A DNA stretch of 64,000 bases, from positions 1,302,001-1,366,000 of the forward strand of contig NZ_CP108143.1 of the NCBI RefSeq assembly GCF_036206005.1, read 5' to 3'. Below, in pieces: positions 1 to 8,713 of this stretch. The notes beneath the pieces are model-generated. The model was given only the letters and a program-made list of their open reading frames with translations, did no database searches and was not told the origin of the DNA. Positions within the stretch are counted from its first letter, which is position 1; the number at the start of each line of letters is the position of its first letter. The translations under genes were made by a program, and so were the position numbers. The DNA is from Streptomyces sp. NBC_00178. Lineage in GTDB: Bacteria; Actinomycetota; Actinomycetes; Streptomycetales; Streptomycetaceae.

Positions 1-718
1 CGTCGTCGTCCGCGGGACCGTCGGAGTCGCGCGAGCGCCGGTCCGTGGCCGGCGCGTCCGCGCCCGTGAAGAAAGGATGCGTCTCCTCCTCCTGGACGTC
101 CTGGTCCCAGTCCGGGTTCTTCTGTGCGGGCGCCTCCTCGCGGCGGCCCGGGGGCTGCGGCGGGGGGTAGGCCTCAGGCGTGCCGTAGTGGTCGGCCTGC
201 TCGCCGTAGCCGCCGGGTCCGTTGGCGTAGGGCTGCTGGTCTCCGTACGGCATGGCGGGCTGCTGACCCGTGTCCCAGCCGGCGTCGTAGTGCGGCTGCT
301 GCGGTTGCTGGGCGTAGGGGTCCTGGGGAGCGCCGTGCTGCTGGTGCTGCTGCTGCTGGTAGTACGGGGCCTGCTGCTGTTGCTGCTGCGCGTAGGGATC
401 CTGCTGTTGCTGCTGCGCGTAGGGGCCCTGCTGTTGCTGTTGCGCGTAGGGATCCTGCTGCGGCTGCTGGGCGTAGGGGTCCTGCTGGGCCCCGTACTGC
501 TGCTGCGCGTACGGGGCCTGCGGGTGCTGCTGCTGCGCGTAAGGGTCCTGCTGGTAGCCCTGCTGTGCGGCGTAGGGGTCCGGCGCGTAGGGCTGCTGCC
601 GGCCGTCGTACTGGCCCTGGCCGTGGGCGGCCTCGCGGCCCTCCCATCCCTGGTCCCCGTACAAGGGGTCCTCGGGATGCCATGGTTCGGAGCCGGAGCC
701 CCGGCCGTACTCAGTCAT
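1..718 (-). CDS. mltG: MltG-like endolytic transglycosylase, N-terminal part (cut by window edge)
   Basis: Only the first 239 codons are in the window; the reading frame is open to base 1. The start is the ATG at 718, with AAGGGG seven bases upstream. The visible protein is a hydrophilic, Gln/Tyr/Pro-rich segment with repeated DPYAQQQ-type units and then an acidic stretch. No membrane segment or enzymatic domain has appeared yet. The identification rests on position: it follows alaS and ruvX on the same strand, where actinobacteria carry mltG, and Streptomyces MltG proteins have long disordered cytoplasmic N-termini before the single membrane helix and the YceG domain. MltG cleaves nascent peptidoglycan glycan strands at the outer face of the membrane. 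The family call is therefore inference from gene order plus composition; the catalytic part lies outside. Confidence 0.6.
   Translation of the reverse strand, partial: MTEYGRGSGSEPWHPEDPLYGDQGWEGREAAHGQGQYDGRQQPYAPDPYAAQQGYQQDPYAQQQHPQAPYAQQQYGAQQDPYAQQPQQDPYAQQQQQGPYAQQQQQDPYAQQQQQQAPYYQQQQHQQHGAPQDPYAQQPQQPHYDAGWDTGQQPAMPYGDQQPYANGPGGYGEQADHYGTPEAYPPPQPPGRREEAPAQKNPDWDQDVQEEETHPFFTGADAPATDRRSRDSDGPADDD
300..565 (-). repeat. Degenerate repeats coding for DPYAQQQ-like units
   Basis: About ten imperfect units of 24-30 bases encode Gln runs separated by (D/A/G)PYA. The Gln codons are mostly CAG with some CAA, so the units are not perfectly identical at DNA level. This is a low-complexity protein segment, and slippage or unequal recombination would be expected to change its length between strains. 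Confidence 0.8.
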
Positions 719-819
719 CGATCCCCTTGACGCCGCGAGACGACGCTCCGCCTCTTCGCTTGGCTGTGCGGTGTCTGTTCGAACACCGGCGCATCGCGCG
801 GAACGTTACCGTATCGCGA

Positions 820-1305
820 TCAGACAACCACTTCGACGCCCTCGCCCGGAGCAGTGCCTGACGCCCGTTCGGACTCCAGAGCGTTCTGGAGGATCACCAC
901 AGCGGCAGCCTGGTCGATGACAGACCGGCCCTTCTTGGACTTCACGCCCGAAGCCCGCAGCCCCTGCGTGGCCGTGACTGTGGTCATCCTCTCGTCCACG
1001 AGACGCACGGGGATCGGTGCGATCGCGCGTGCGAACACCTGGGCGAAGGCGCGGACCTTCGCGGCCGCCGGCCCCTCGCCCCCGCCGAGGGAGCGGGGCA
1101 GTCCGAGGATGACCTCGATCGGCTCGTACTCCTCGACGATCTGGCCGAGCCGCCGGTGGGCGGCCGGGACGTCACGTCCCGGCACGGTCTCCACCGGCGT
1201 GGCGAGAATCCCGTCGGGGTCGCACGAGGCGACCCCGATACGGGCGTCCCCGACGTCGACGGCTAGTCGGCGTCCGCGGCGCATCTGCGGCATGTCCGGC
1301 GTCAT
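820..1305 (-). CDS. ruvX: RuvX/YqgF, putative Holliday junction resolvase / pre-16S rRNA nuclease
   Basis: 161 aa, the usual length of the YqgF family (RNase H fold). Visible hallmarks are the first strand [15 protein letters not shown] with the catalytic Asp, the GLPRSLGG loop, VDERMTT with the second acidic residue, and the C-terminal [19 protein letters not shown] helix with the last Asp. The start ATG overlaps the alaS stop by four bases (ATGA), so it is translationally coupled to alaS, and mltG follows about 100 bases downstream. In E. coli YqgF takes part in processing of the 16S rRNA 5' end; the Holliday-junction role is older annotation. Starts at codon 5 or 8 are also possible. Confidence 0.93.
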   Translation of the reverse strand: MTPDMPQMRRGRRLAVDVGDARIGVASCDPDGILATPVETVPGRDVPAAHRRLGQIVEEYEPIEVILGLPRSLGGGEGPAAAKVRAFAQVFARAIAPIPVRLVDERMTTVTATQGLRASGVKSKKGRSVIDQAAAVVILQNALESERASGTAPGEGVEVVV

Positions 1306-3971
1306 GCCGTCTCGGTGACGAGGCGTTCGACAGCGGCGACGGCGTCGCCGATGGCGTCCGGGTTCTGACCGCCGCCCTGGGCGACGTCCGGCTTGCCGCC
1401 ACCGCCGCCGCCGAGGGTCTTGGCGGCGGTACGGACCAGGTCACCGGCCTTGAGACCGCGCTCGCGGGCTGCCTCGTTGGTGGCGATGACGGTCAGCGGG
1501 CGGCCGTTCGCCGTGGTGAACAGGGCCACCACGGCGGGCCTGCCGCCCTGGATGCGCCCGCGCACGTCGAGGACCAGCTTGCGCAGGTCGTCGGCCGAGG
1601 TTCCGTCCGGCACCTGCCCGGTGACCAGGGCGACGCCCCGCACGTCCTTCGCCGACTCCACCAGCCCGGCGGCGGCCTGGAGGACCTTCTCCGCGCGGAA
1701 CTTCTCGATCTCCTTCTCGGCGTCCTTGAGCTTGCCGAGCATGCCGGAGATCTTCTCGGGAAGCTCCTCGGGACGGCCCTTCAGCAGTTCCTGGAGCTGC
1801 GCGACGACCGTGTGCTCCTTGGCCAGGAAGTTGTACGCGTCGACGCCGACGAGGGCCTCGATACGGCGCACCCCGGAACCGATGGACGACTCGCCGAGCA
1901 GCTTCACCAGGCCGAGCTGGGCGGTGTTGTGCACGTGCGTGCCGCCGCACAGCTCCTTGGAGAAGTCGCCGATGGTGACGACCCGGACCCGCTCGCCGTA
2001 CTTCTCGCCGAACTCCGCGATGGCGCCCTGCTTCTTGGCGTCGTCGATGGACATGACCTCGGCCTGGACGTCGAGCTCCCGGGCGAGGACCTCGTTGATC
2101 TTCTGCTCGACGTCGGTCAGCACCGTGCCGGGGACGGCGGCGGGCGAGCCGAAGTCGAAGCGGAAGCGGCCGGGCGAGTTCTCGGAACCGGCCTGGGCGG
2201 CCGTGGGACCGAGGGCGTCACGCAGGGCCTGGTGGGTGAGGTGGGTGGCGCTGTGGGCGCGGGCGATCGCGCGGCGGCGCGTGTTGTCGATGGAGGCGTG
2301 GGCCGAGGCCCCGAGCGTCACCTCGCCGACCTGGACCGAACCCTTGTGGACCGAGACCCCGGGCACGGGCTGCTGCACGTCGCGGACGTGGATGACCGCG
2401 CCGGTGTCGAGCCTGATGCGGCCCTGGTCGGCCAGCTGGCCGCCGCCCTCGGCGTAGAAGGGGGTGCGGTCGAGGACGACCTCGACCTCGTCGCCCTCGC
2501 TCGCGGCGGGCGAGGGCACACCGTCGACGAGGAGGCCGACGACCGTCGACTCGCCCTCGGTGGAGGTGTAACCGGTGAACTCCGTGACGCCGGACCTGTC
2601 CGCCACCTCGCGGTAGGCGGAGAGGTCGGCGTGACCGGTCTTCTTGGCCTTGGCGTCGGCCTTGGCCTTGTCCCGCTGCTCCTGCATCAGGCGGCGGAAG
2701 CCCTCTTCGTCGACGGAGAGACCCTGCTCGCCGGCCATCTCCAGCGTGAGGTCGATCGGGAAGCCCCAGGTGTCGTGGAGCAGGAACGCCTTGTCGCCGG
2801 CCAGGACCCGGCCGCCGGCGGCCTTGGTCTCGGTGACGGCGGTCTCGAGGATGTTCGTGCCGCCCTTGAGGGCCTTGAGGAAGGCGGCCTCCTCGGCGAG
2901 CGCGACGGTCTCGATGCGCTTGCGGTCGGTGATCAGCTCCGGGTACTGCAGGCCCATGGTCTCCACGACCACGTCGATCAGCTCGCGGACGACCGGACCG
3001 GTGGCGCCCATGAGGCGCATGTTGCGGATGGCACGGCGCATGATGCGGCGCAGGACGTAGCCGCGGCCCTCGTTGCCGGGGGTGACGCCGTCGCCGATGA
3101 GCATCGCCGAGGTGCGGATGTGGTCCGCGACGACGCGCAGGGAGACGTCCGAGCCGTGGTCGGCTCCGTAGCGGACGCCGGTGAGCTCGGTGGCCTTGTC
3201 CATGACGACGCGCAGGGTGTCGGTCTCGTACATGTTCTGTACGCCCTGGAGGATCATGGCGAGGCGCTCGAGGCCGAGGCCCGTGTCGATGTTCTTCGAC
3301 GGCAGGTCGCCCAGGATCGGGAAGTCCTCCTTGCCGTCGCCCGCGCCCCGCTCGTACTGCATGAAGACGAGGTTCCAGATCTCCACGTAGCGCTCGTCGT
3401 TGACGGCGGGGCCGCCCTCGACGCCGAACTCGGGACCGCGGTCGTAGTTGATCTCGGAGCAGGGGCCGCAGGGGCCGGGGACGCCCATGGACCAGAAGTT
3501 GTCCTTCTTGCCCAGACGCTGGATGCGCTCGGCGGGGACACCGATCTTGTCGCGCCAGATCTGCTCGGCCTCGTCGTCGTCGAGGTACACGGTGATCCAC
3601 AGACGCTCGGGGTCGAGCCCGAAGCCGCCGTCCTCCAGGGAGTTCGTGAGCGCGGCCCACGCGAACTCGATGGCGCCTTCCTTGAAGTAGTCGCCGAAGG
3701 AGAAGTTCCCGCACATCTGGAAGAACGTGCCGTGGCGCGTGGTCTTGCCGACCTCTTCGATGTCCGGCGTGCGCACGCACTTCTGCACGCTGGTGACGCG
3801 CGGGGCGGGCGGCTTGACCTCGCCGAGGAAGTACGGCTTGAAGGGAACCATGCCCGCGGGGACCAGCAGCAGAGTCGGGTCGTCCGCGATGAGCGACGCC
3901 GAAGGCACGACGGTGTGACCGCGCTCCTCGAAGAAGCTCAGCCAGCGGCGGCGAATTTCAGCCGACTCCAT
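1302..3971 (-). CDS. alaS: Alanyl-tRNA synthetase
   Basis: 889 aa, full length. It charges tRNA-Ala in the cytoplasm. The class II catalytic domain begins at the N-terminus ([21 protein letters not shown]); the editing domain carries the zinc-site residues in HSATHLTH (about residue 574) and CGGTHV (about residue 673); the C-terminal part has the coiled coil and the Gly-rich [15 protein letters not shown] of the DHHA1 domain. The ATG overlaps the stop codon of the upstream DUF6167 gene (TAATG), so alaS is in one operon with the two small upstream genes and with ruvX and mltG downstream. Confidence 0.98.
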   Translation of the reverse strand: MESAEIRRRWLSFFEERGHTVVPSASLIADDPTLLLVPAGMVPFKPYFLGEVKPPAPRVTSVQKCVRTPDIEEVGKTTRHGTFFQMCGNFSFGDYFKEGAIEFAWAALTNSLEDGGFGLDPERLWITVYLDDDEAEQIWRDKIGVPAERIQRLGKKDNFWSMGVPGPCGPCSEINYDRGPEFGVEGGPAVNDERYVEIWNLVFMQYERGAGDGKEDFPILGDLPSKNIDTGLGLERLAMILQGVQNMYETDTLRVVMDKATELTGVRYGADHGSDVSLRVVADHIRTSAMLIGDGVTPGNEGRGYVLRRIMRRAIRNMRLMGATGPVVRELIDVVVETMGLQYPELITDRKRIETVALAEEAAFLKALKGGTNILETAVTETKAAGGRVLAGDKAFLLHDTWGFPIDLTLEMAGEQGLSVDEEGFRRLMQEQRDKAKADAKAKKTGHADLSAYREVADRSGVTEFTGYTSTEGESTVVGLLVDGVPSPAASEGDEVEVVLDRTPFYAEGGGQLADQGRIRLDTGAVIHVRDVQQPVPGVSVHKGSVQVGEVTLGASAHASIDNTRRRAIARAHSATHLTHQALRDALGPTAAQAGSENSPGRFRFDFGSPAAVPGTVLTDVEQKINEVLARELDVQAEVMSIDDAKKQGAIAEFGEKYGERVRVVTIGDFSKELCGGTHVHNTAQLGLVKLLGESSIGSGVRRIEALVGVDAYNFLAKEHTVVAQLQELLKGRPEELPEKISGMLGKLKDAEKEIEKFRAEKVLQAAAGLVESAKDVRGVALVTGQVPDGTSADDLRKLVLDVRGRIQGGRPAVVALFTTANGRPLTVIATNEAARERGLKAGDLVRTAAKTLGGGGGGKPDVAQGGGQNPDAIGDAVAAVERLVTETA

Positions 3972-4267
3972 TAGTGGTCCTCATTCCGGTTGTTCGAGTT
4001 GTAGGGAAGTGATCGGTAGCCGGCGGGGCCGGGCTCGTCGGCGGCCTCGATGCCGAGCGCCCCGCCCAGTTCGGCCTCGCGCCTGACCATGCCCTCACGT
4101 ACGTCGAGGGCGAAGTCCTTCAGCTTGTGGCCTGCCTCGAGCGCCTTGTCGGCGGCCTGCGCCGCGAGGCTCTCGGGAGACAGCTGCCGGATCCTGCGGT
4201 TGACCTTGGTGGTGGCCCACACACCGGCGGCTGCGCCGGCGGTGAACCAGAACGTACGGCGGAACAT
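3971..4267 (-). CDS. DUF6167-like small membrane-associated protein
   Basis: 98 aa. It begins with [36 protein letters not shown], a short Gly/Ala-rich hydrophobic segment (residues about 7-18) followed by a basic stretch and then a hydrophilic helix ending in NNRNEDH. Proteins of this shape sit next to alaS throughout Streptomyces and are listed as DUF6167; the function is unknown. It starts seven bases after the DUF948 gene and ends by overlapping the alaS start, so it is an internal operon member. The conserved pairing with a DUF948 protein suggests a common membrane role, which is inference. Confidence 0.85.
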   Translation of the reverse strand: MFRRTFWFTAGAAAGVWATTKVNRRIRQLSPESLAAQAADKALEAGHKLKDFALDVREGMVRREAELGGALGIEAADEPGPAGYRSLPYNSNNRNEDH

Positions 4268-4274
4268 CGCTGCG

Positions 4275-4739
4275 TCAGTCCTTCTGTCCGCGGGAGCTTC
4301 GGCCGTTCCGCTTCTTGTCGCGGGCGGACGGCACGGTACGGCCGACGATCACGGTGCGGCGGGGGGTGCGGCGGGCGGGTTCCGGCTCGGCGGCGGTGCG
4401 GCGGCCGATCGCCTGCCGTACCCCGTAGCCGAATGCCGCCACCTTCACGAGGGGGCCGCCGAACGTCGAGGCGACGGTCGTGGAGAGCGCGGAGGCGTTG
4501 GAGGTGACCTCCTGGACGTCGCTCGCGATGGCGTCGACCTTGTCCAGCTGGGTCTGCGCGGAGCGCAGCGTCGCGGAGGCGTCGGCGAGCAGCGGGACCG
4601 CCTGCTCCGTCACGTCCGCCACCAGGGCGGTGGCAGCCCTGAGCGTCTGGGCCAGCCTCACCAGTACCACGGCGAGGAAGGACACCAGGATCGCCCAGAA
4701 GACAGCCACCAGAATGCCGGCCACCTCTCCACCGGACAC
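4275..4739 (-). CDS. DUF948 domain membrane protein
   Basis: 154 aa from a GTG start at 4739 (MSGGEVAGILVAVFWAILVSF). The reading frame stays open to 4916, but the upstream part is Arg/Pro-rich and unlike the family, and the DUF948 family typically begins directly with the membrane helix, so the short form was chosen. Residues 5-28 form one transmembrane helix; an amphipathic helix follows (LVADVTEQAVPLLADASATLRSAQTQLDKVDAIASDVQEV), typical of DUF948 coiled coils; the C-terminus is basic. It is the first gene of the DUF948-DUF6167-alaS-ruvX-mltG operon. Function unknown. Confidence 0.88.
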   Translation of the reverse strand: MSGGEVAGILVAVFWAILVSFLAVVLVRLAQTLRAATALVADVTEQAVPLLADASATLRSAQTQLDKVDAIASDVQEVTSNASALSTTVASTFGGPLVKVAAFGYGVRQAIGRRTAAEPEPARRTPRRTVIVGRTVPSARDKKRNGRSSRGQKD

Positions 4740-4936
4740 AGTGCACCGCTCTCTGTTCGTCGCCCGTACGGGCCGGTCTCTTCCGGCCCGCCCGGCCTGT
4801 CTCGGTTCGGCAGGCGCGTGCCGCCGTCGCTGCCGATCGTCGTCCCCCGAGCCTATCGCGCCGGGCGTCACGCCCCGTACCGCATTACGGGGCGTGCGGC
4901 GCGGTCCCGGGAGCATGGAGATTGTACGGAGAGCTT

Positions 4937-7186
4937 ATGTGCCAGTACTCTGCGTGTTTCATGCGACGCCCTCAGCGCCCCTTCCCCGTATCCGACGACG
5001 CCGGGCCCCGTCCCGTACGGGGAAATCTCCCGGCGGAGCTCGACGCCTTCGTGGGACGCGACGAGGAACTGGCGGACGTCGGGGCGCTCCTGGGCGAATA
5101 CCGCCTGGTGACCGTGGCGGGCGTCGCCGGGGCCGGCAAGACCCGTTTCGTCAGCAGGATCGCGGCGCTGATGGAGAAACGGTACTGCGATGGGGTCTGG
5201 ATCGCGGAGCTGTCCGCCGTCCACGATCCCGGGCTGCTGGAGCACACGCTGGCCGCCGCGATGGGACTGACGGACCACACCAGCAGACCTCCGCGCACCA
5301 TGCTGCTGGAGCACTGCGCGGGCCGCCGGCTCCTGCTCGTGATCGACGGTTTCGAACATCTCACCGACGACTGTGCCGCGCTGGTGCGGGAGCTGCTGCG
5401 CGGGGCGCCGGGGCTCCAGGTGCTCGCGGCGGGGCGCCGCCCCCTGCGGGTGGACGGTGAGACCACCTATCCGCTGGCGCCGATGACCGACGACGACGCG
5501 ATGGAGCTGTTCGCCCGGCGGGCGGCCTCGGTGCGCCCCGGTTTCACCCTGACCGACGGCAACCGGGACACCGTGCGCGAACTGTGCCGCCGGCTCGACG
5601 GGATTCCGCTGGCGCTGGAACTCGCCGCGGGAAGACTGCGGGCCCTGACCGTGGAACAGGTGCTGCGCCGTCTCGACGACCGGTTCCGGCTGCTGACCGG
5701 AGGCAGCCCGAGCGCACTCCCCCGGCACCAGACCCTGCGCACGGCCATCGGCTGGAGCCATGAGCTGTGCGCCCCCGAGCAGCGGCTGCTGTGGGCGCGG
5801 CTCTCGGTGTTCGCCGGGCAGTTCGACCTGGAGGCCGTCGAGTACATCTGCAGCGGTCCCGGGCTGCCCGCCGACTCCGTGCTGGACGTGCTGGACGAAC
5901 TGCTGGCGCAGTCCGTCGTGCTGCGCGAGGACTCGGCGCTCGGCAGCCGCTACCGACTGCTGGACACCGTGCGGGAGTACGGCGCGGAGTGGCTGCGGGC
6001 GACCGGGGACGCCGAGCGGCTGCGGCGCAGGCACCGGGACTGGTACCTGGGGCTGGCGACGTGGTGCGAGCTCGACTGGTTCAGCCCGAGGCAGGCCGAG
6101 GCCGCGGCGCGGATCGACGGTGAACTGCCCAACCTCCGCCGGGCGATGGAGTGCTCGATGGAGAGCGCCGACGAGGTCCATCTCGCGCAGTACCTGGCGG
6201 GCACGCTGTGGTTCTACTGGGCGGGCTGCGGGCGCCTGTCGGAGGGCCGCCACTGGCTGGACCACGTCCTGGAGGAGGAGTCGCCCCACGACCACGCCCG
6301 GCTCAAGGCGCTGTGGGTCCTGGGCTACGTCGCCGTGCTCCAGGGTGACGCGGTCGGCGCGGTGTCGGCGTTGCAGGAGTGCCGCGAGGAGGGCGAGCGG
6401 GCGGGGGACGCGTCCGCCGTCGCCTACGCCGTGCACCGCACGGGCTGCCTCTCCCTCGTCACGGACGATCCGGTCCGCGCCGAGGAACTGCTGCGGGACG
6501 CGCTCGCGCGCTACCGGGAGATCGGGGAACTGAACAGCAACGTGCTGATGGCGCAGGTCGAGCTGGGCATGGCGGTGGCGTTCCGCGGCGACCTGGCCGG
6601 GGCGGCGGAGATCTGCGCCGAGGTCCGCGACGTCTGCGAGGACCACGGAGAGCGGTGGGCCATGGCGTACGCGCTGTACGTCCTCGCCTACGCGGCGCTG
6701 ATCGAGGGGCGCAACCAGCGGGCGCGGCAGATGCTCGGTGAGGCCCTGTCGATCGCGCACGCCTTCCACGATCTGCTCGGCACGGTCCTCTCACTGGAGT
6801 TGCTGGCCCTCGTGACGGCGACCGAGGGGGACGCCGCGGAGGCCGCACTGCTGCAGGGTGCCGCGGACCGGATCTGGCCGTCGGTGGGGCTGCCGCTGTT
6901 CGGCTCGGTCCACTACGGCGGTCCCCGGGTCCAGTGCGAGGAGCGGGCCAGGGCCGAGCTGGGCGACGCGCGCTACGAGTCGGAGCGGCACGCCGGCAGC
7001 CGGCTGGACACGCGGGCTGCCGTGACGCGGGCGCTCGGCGTCCGGGCGCACGGAGGGCCGGGGGGCACCAGGCCGGCGGACGGACGGACCGCGCGGGAGG
7101 GGGCCGCGGGCGGCGGAGCCGCCGGGGACGCGCGAAGGCCCGCCGCCTCCCGTACGACAGGGAGGGGCGGGCCCGAGCTCGGCTGA
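4937..7186 (+). CDS. STAND-family ATPase (AfsR/LuxR-type regulator core) without DNA-binding domain
   Basis: 749 aa from the ATG at 4937; a TTG at 4922 would add five residues, and an ATG at 4961 is possible but has no ribosome-binding site. After a short N-terminal tail, residues about 40-300 form an NB-ARC-type ATPase: FVGRDEEL lead-in, P-loop GVAGAGKTR (about residues 62-70), Walker B LLLVIDGFEHL, and the LDGIPLALELAAGRLR motif. A winged-helix-like segment (TLRTAIGWSHELCAPEQRLLWARLSVF) follows, then TPR-like helices to about residue 650 and a Gly/Ala/Arg-rich tail. Streptomyces relatives usually end in a LuxR helix-turn-helix or begin with a SARP domain; I see neither, so its output is unclear. 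It stands alone on the plus strand between minus-strand genes and converges on rpsD. Confidence 0.82.
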   Translation: MCQYSACFMRRPQRPFPVSDDAGPRPVRGNLPAELDAFVGRDEELADVGALLGEYRLVTVAGVAGAGKTRFVSRIAALMEKRYCDGVWIAELSAVHDPGLLEHTLAAAMGLTDHTSRPPRTMLLEHCAGRRLLLVIDGFEHLTDDCAALVRELLRGAPGLQVLAAGRRPLRVDGETTYPLAPMTDDDAMELFARRAASVRPGFTLTDGNRDTVRELCRRLDGIPLALELAAGRLRALTVEQVLRRLDDRFRLLTGGSPSALPRHQTLRTAIGWSHELCAPEQRLLWARLSVFAGQFDLEAVEYICSGPGLPADSVLDVLDELLAQSVVLREDSALGSRYRLLDTVREYGAEWLRATGDAERLRRRHRDWYLGLATWCELDWFSPRQAEAAARIDGELPNLRRAMECSMESADEVHLAQYLAGTLWFYWAGCGRLSEGRHWLDHVLEEESPHDHARLKALWVLGYVAVLQGDAVGAVSALQECREEGERAGDASAVAYAVHRTGCLSLVTDDPVRAEELLRDALARYREIGELNSNVLMAQVELGMAVAFRGDLAGAAEICAEVRDVCEDHGERWAMAYALYVLAYAALIEGRNQRARQMLGEALSIAHAFHDLLGTVLSLELLALVTATEGDAAEAALLQGAADRIWPSVGLPLFGSVHYGGPRVQCEERARAELGDARYESERHAGSRLDTRAAVTRALGVRAHGGPGGTRPADGRTAREGAAGGGAAGDARRPAASRTTGRGGPELG
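7137..7173 (-). terminator. Hairpin terminator of rpsD, inside the 3' end of the STAND gene
   Basis: Left arm GGCCCGCC-G-CCTCCC (7137-7151), right arm GGGAGG-GGCGGGCC (7160-7173), one bulged base and an 8-base loop. It lies 28 bases beyond the rpsD stop, so it can serve rpsD; on the plus strand it falls within the last codons of the converging gene. Confidence 0.7.
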
Positions 7187-7200
7187 GCGTTACGCCTGGA

Positions 7201-7815
7201 TCAGCGGGCGTAGTACTCGACGACGAGCTGCTCGTCGCAGATGACCGGAATTTCCTTGCGGTTCGGGTCACGGTCCAGGCGGAAGGCCAGGGCCTTCAGG
7301 TTCACCTGGAGGTAGCGCGGGGTCTCGCCGTCGGTGTCGTAGCCACCCTCGCGGGCCACCTGGAAGGGGACCTTGGAGCGGCTGCGCTCGCGGACCTGGA
7401 CGACGTCGTCGGGGCGCACGCGGAAGGACGGCTTGTCGACCTTGCCACCGTTGACCTCGATGTGGCCGTGGACGACCATCTGGCGGGCCTGGTAGATGGT
7501 GCGGGCGATGCCCGAACGCAGGACCAGGGCGTCGAGGCGACGCTCGAGCTCGACGACCAGCGCCTCGCCCGTCTTGCCCTCGGCCTTGCGGGCGCGGTCG
7601 TAGGCACGCGCCATCTGGCGCTCGCTGATGTCGTACTGCGCACGCAGGCGCTGCTTCTCGAGCAGACGGACCTTGTAGTCCGAGTTCTGCTTGCGGCCAC
7701 GGCCGTGCTCGCCCGGCGGGTAGGGGCGGGCCTCGAAGTACTTGACAGCCTTCGGCGTCAGGGCGATGCCGAGGGCACGCGACTTCTTGACCTTGGGACG
7801 CGACTGGTTAGGCAC
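7201..7815 (-). CDS. rpsD: 30S ribosomal protein S4
   Basis: 204 aa with a GTG start at 7815 preceded by GGAG. It binds 16S rRNA early in 30S assembly. The N-terminus ([16 protein letters not shown]) and the S4 RNA-binding module ([38 protein letters not shown]) are clear. The N-terminal region lacks the Cys-rich zinc motif found in some S4 paralogues, so this is a zinc-independent (C-) form. It is monocistronic, with its own terminator, and its 56-bp upstream gap contains an iron-box-like sequence shared with the divergent DUF2470 gene. Confidence 0.98.
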   Translation of the reverse strand: MPNQSRPKVKKSRALGIALTPKAVKYFEARPYPPGEHGRGRKQNSDYKVRLLEKQRLRAQYDISERQMARAYDRARKAEGKTGEALVVELERRLDALVLRSGIARTIYQARQMVVHGHIEVNGGKVDKPSFRVRPDDVVQVRERSRSKVPFQVAREGGYDTDGETPRYLQVNLKALAFRLDRDPNRKEIPVICDEQLVVEYYAR

Positions 7816-7838
7816 GTTCTCCAGACCTCCGTTGTAGG

Positions 7839-7857
7839 TTAGGTTAGCTTTACCTTA
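7839..7857. promoter_or_regulatory. Iron box (DmdR1/IdeR-type operator) between rpsD and the DUF2470 gene
   Basis: The 19-mer TTAGGTTAGCTTTACCTTA matches the actinobacterial iron box TTAGGTTAGGCTAACCTAA at 15 of 19 positions, including the TTAGGTTAG half-site and the A-C-C-T of the other. An extra TAGGTTAG half precedes it at 7835. It sits just upstream of the DUF2470 ribosome-binding site (AAGGAG at 7861-7866), a position suited to repression by an iron-loaded DmdR1/IdeR protein. It also lies within the rpsD promoter region. Confidence 0.72.
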
Positions 7858-7871
7858 CTCAAGGAGATCGC

Positions 7872-8702
7872 ATGTCTCGCCCTGGGAACACCACACACGT
7901 CACGGACAGCACAGACAGCGACGGCACACACAAAGGTGCCGTAACGACGGAAGGCCGATCTGATCGTGGTCAGCCGCGTCCCAGCGGGCTTGAAAACACT
8001 CGGATGCCGTCAGCAGCCGAGCGCACACGAACTCTCGTACAGAGTACCTGCTCCGCGGTGCTGCTCGTACCGGGGCTGTCCGTCATCCATCCGGACCAGC
8101 TGATGCCCGACAGCAGGAGCATCGGTCCGGACGGGGATCTGTTCCTCGGTTTCCCCGCGGACTCCCCGGTGGCGCGGGCGGCGGCGCGCGCCCAGGGCGA
8201 CGAACTGGCGGCCGTGCTGGAGATCACCGACGTCGCACCGGTCTCCGTCCCGCACCGCATCCGGGGCCGCGCCAGGATCGCCGGCTGGCTCACCGCCGCA
8301 CGGGGACCGGCCGGGGCCGGGCGGACGACGCTCCGCCTGGAGACCGGGGAGGCGTCGGTCGACGATCTCTGGGGCGCCGAGGAGGTGGAGCCGGAGGACT
8401 TCCGGGACGCCGTCGCCGATCCGCTGGTGGCCCACGAGACCGAACTGCTCCAGCACCTGCACGCCGCCCACGCGGAGCAGATGGGGTCGCTGTCCGCCCT
8501 GCTCGGCGGGCGGGCGCGGGCCGGCGGTGAGCAGGTGCCCGCCGCCGTCCCGGTCGCCCTCGACCGCTTCGGCCTGCGGGTGCGGTTCGTCGAACACGCC
8601 GGCTCCTGCTTCGACGCCCGGTTCGACTTCCCCGAGCCCGTGCGTGACGTCACCGGACTGCGCCGCGCGATGTACACGCTGTTCGAGGCCGCCTCCCACT
8701 GA
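7872..8702 (+). CDS. DUF2470 domain protein, probable iron-regulated heme/flavin-barrel protein
   Basis: 276 aa. The ATG at 7872 has a very good AAGGAG with five-base spacing, so the 44 N-terminal residues (polar, Thr/Asp-rich) are kept although the conserved part begins at MPSAAERTRTLVQSTCSAVLLVPG. The body looks like a split-barrel FMN-binding fold and ends in a DUF2470 domain (LLQHLHAAHAEQMGSLSALLG ... RFGLRVRFVEHAGSCFDARFDFPEPVRDVTGLRRAMYTLFEAA). DUF2470 is found at the end of HugZ-type heme-degrading enzymes and pyridoxamine-oxidase relatives. The iron box just upstream supports a role in heme or iron use; that is inference. It ends 11 bases from the converging rarA gene. Confidence 0.85.
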   Translation: MSRPGNTTHVTDSTDSDGTHKGAVTTEGRSDRGQPRPSGLENTRMPSAAERTRTLVQSTCSAVLLVPGLSVIHPDQLMPDSRSIGPDGDLFLGFPADSPVARAAARAQGDELAAVLEITDVAPVSVPHRIRGRARIAGWLTAARGPAGAGRTTLRLETGEASVDDLWGAEEVEPEDFRDAVADPLVAHETELLQHLHAAHAEQMGSLSALLGGRARAGGEQVPAAVPVALDRFGLRVRFVEHAGSCFDARFDFPEPVRDVTGLRRAMYTLFEAASH

Positions 8703-8713
8703 ACCCGCGGGCG

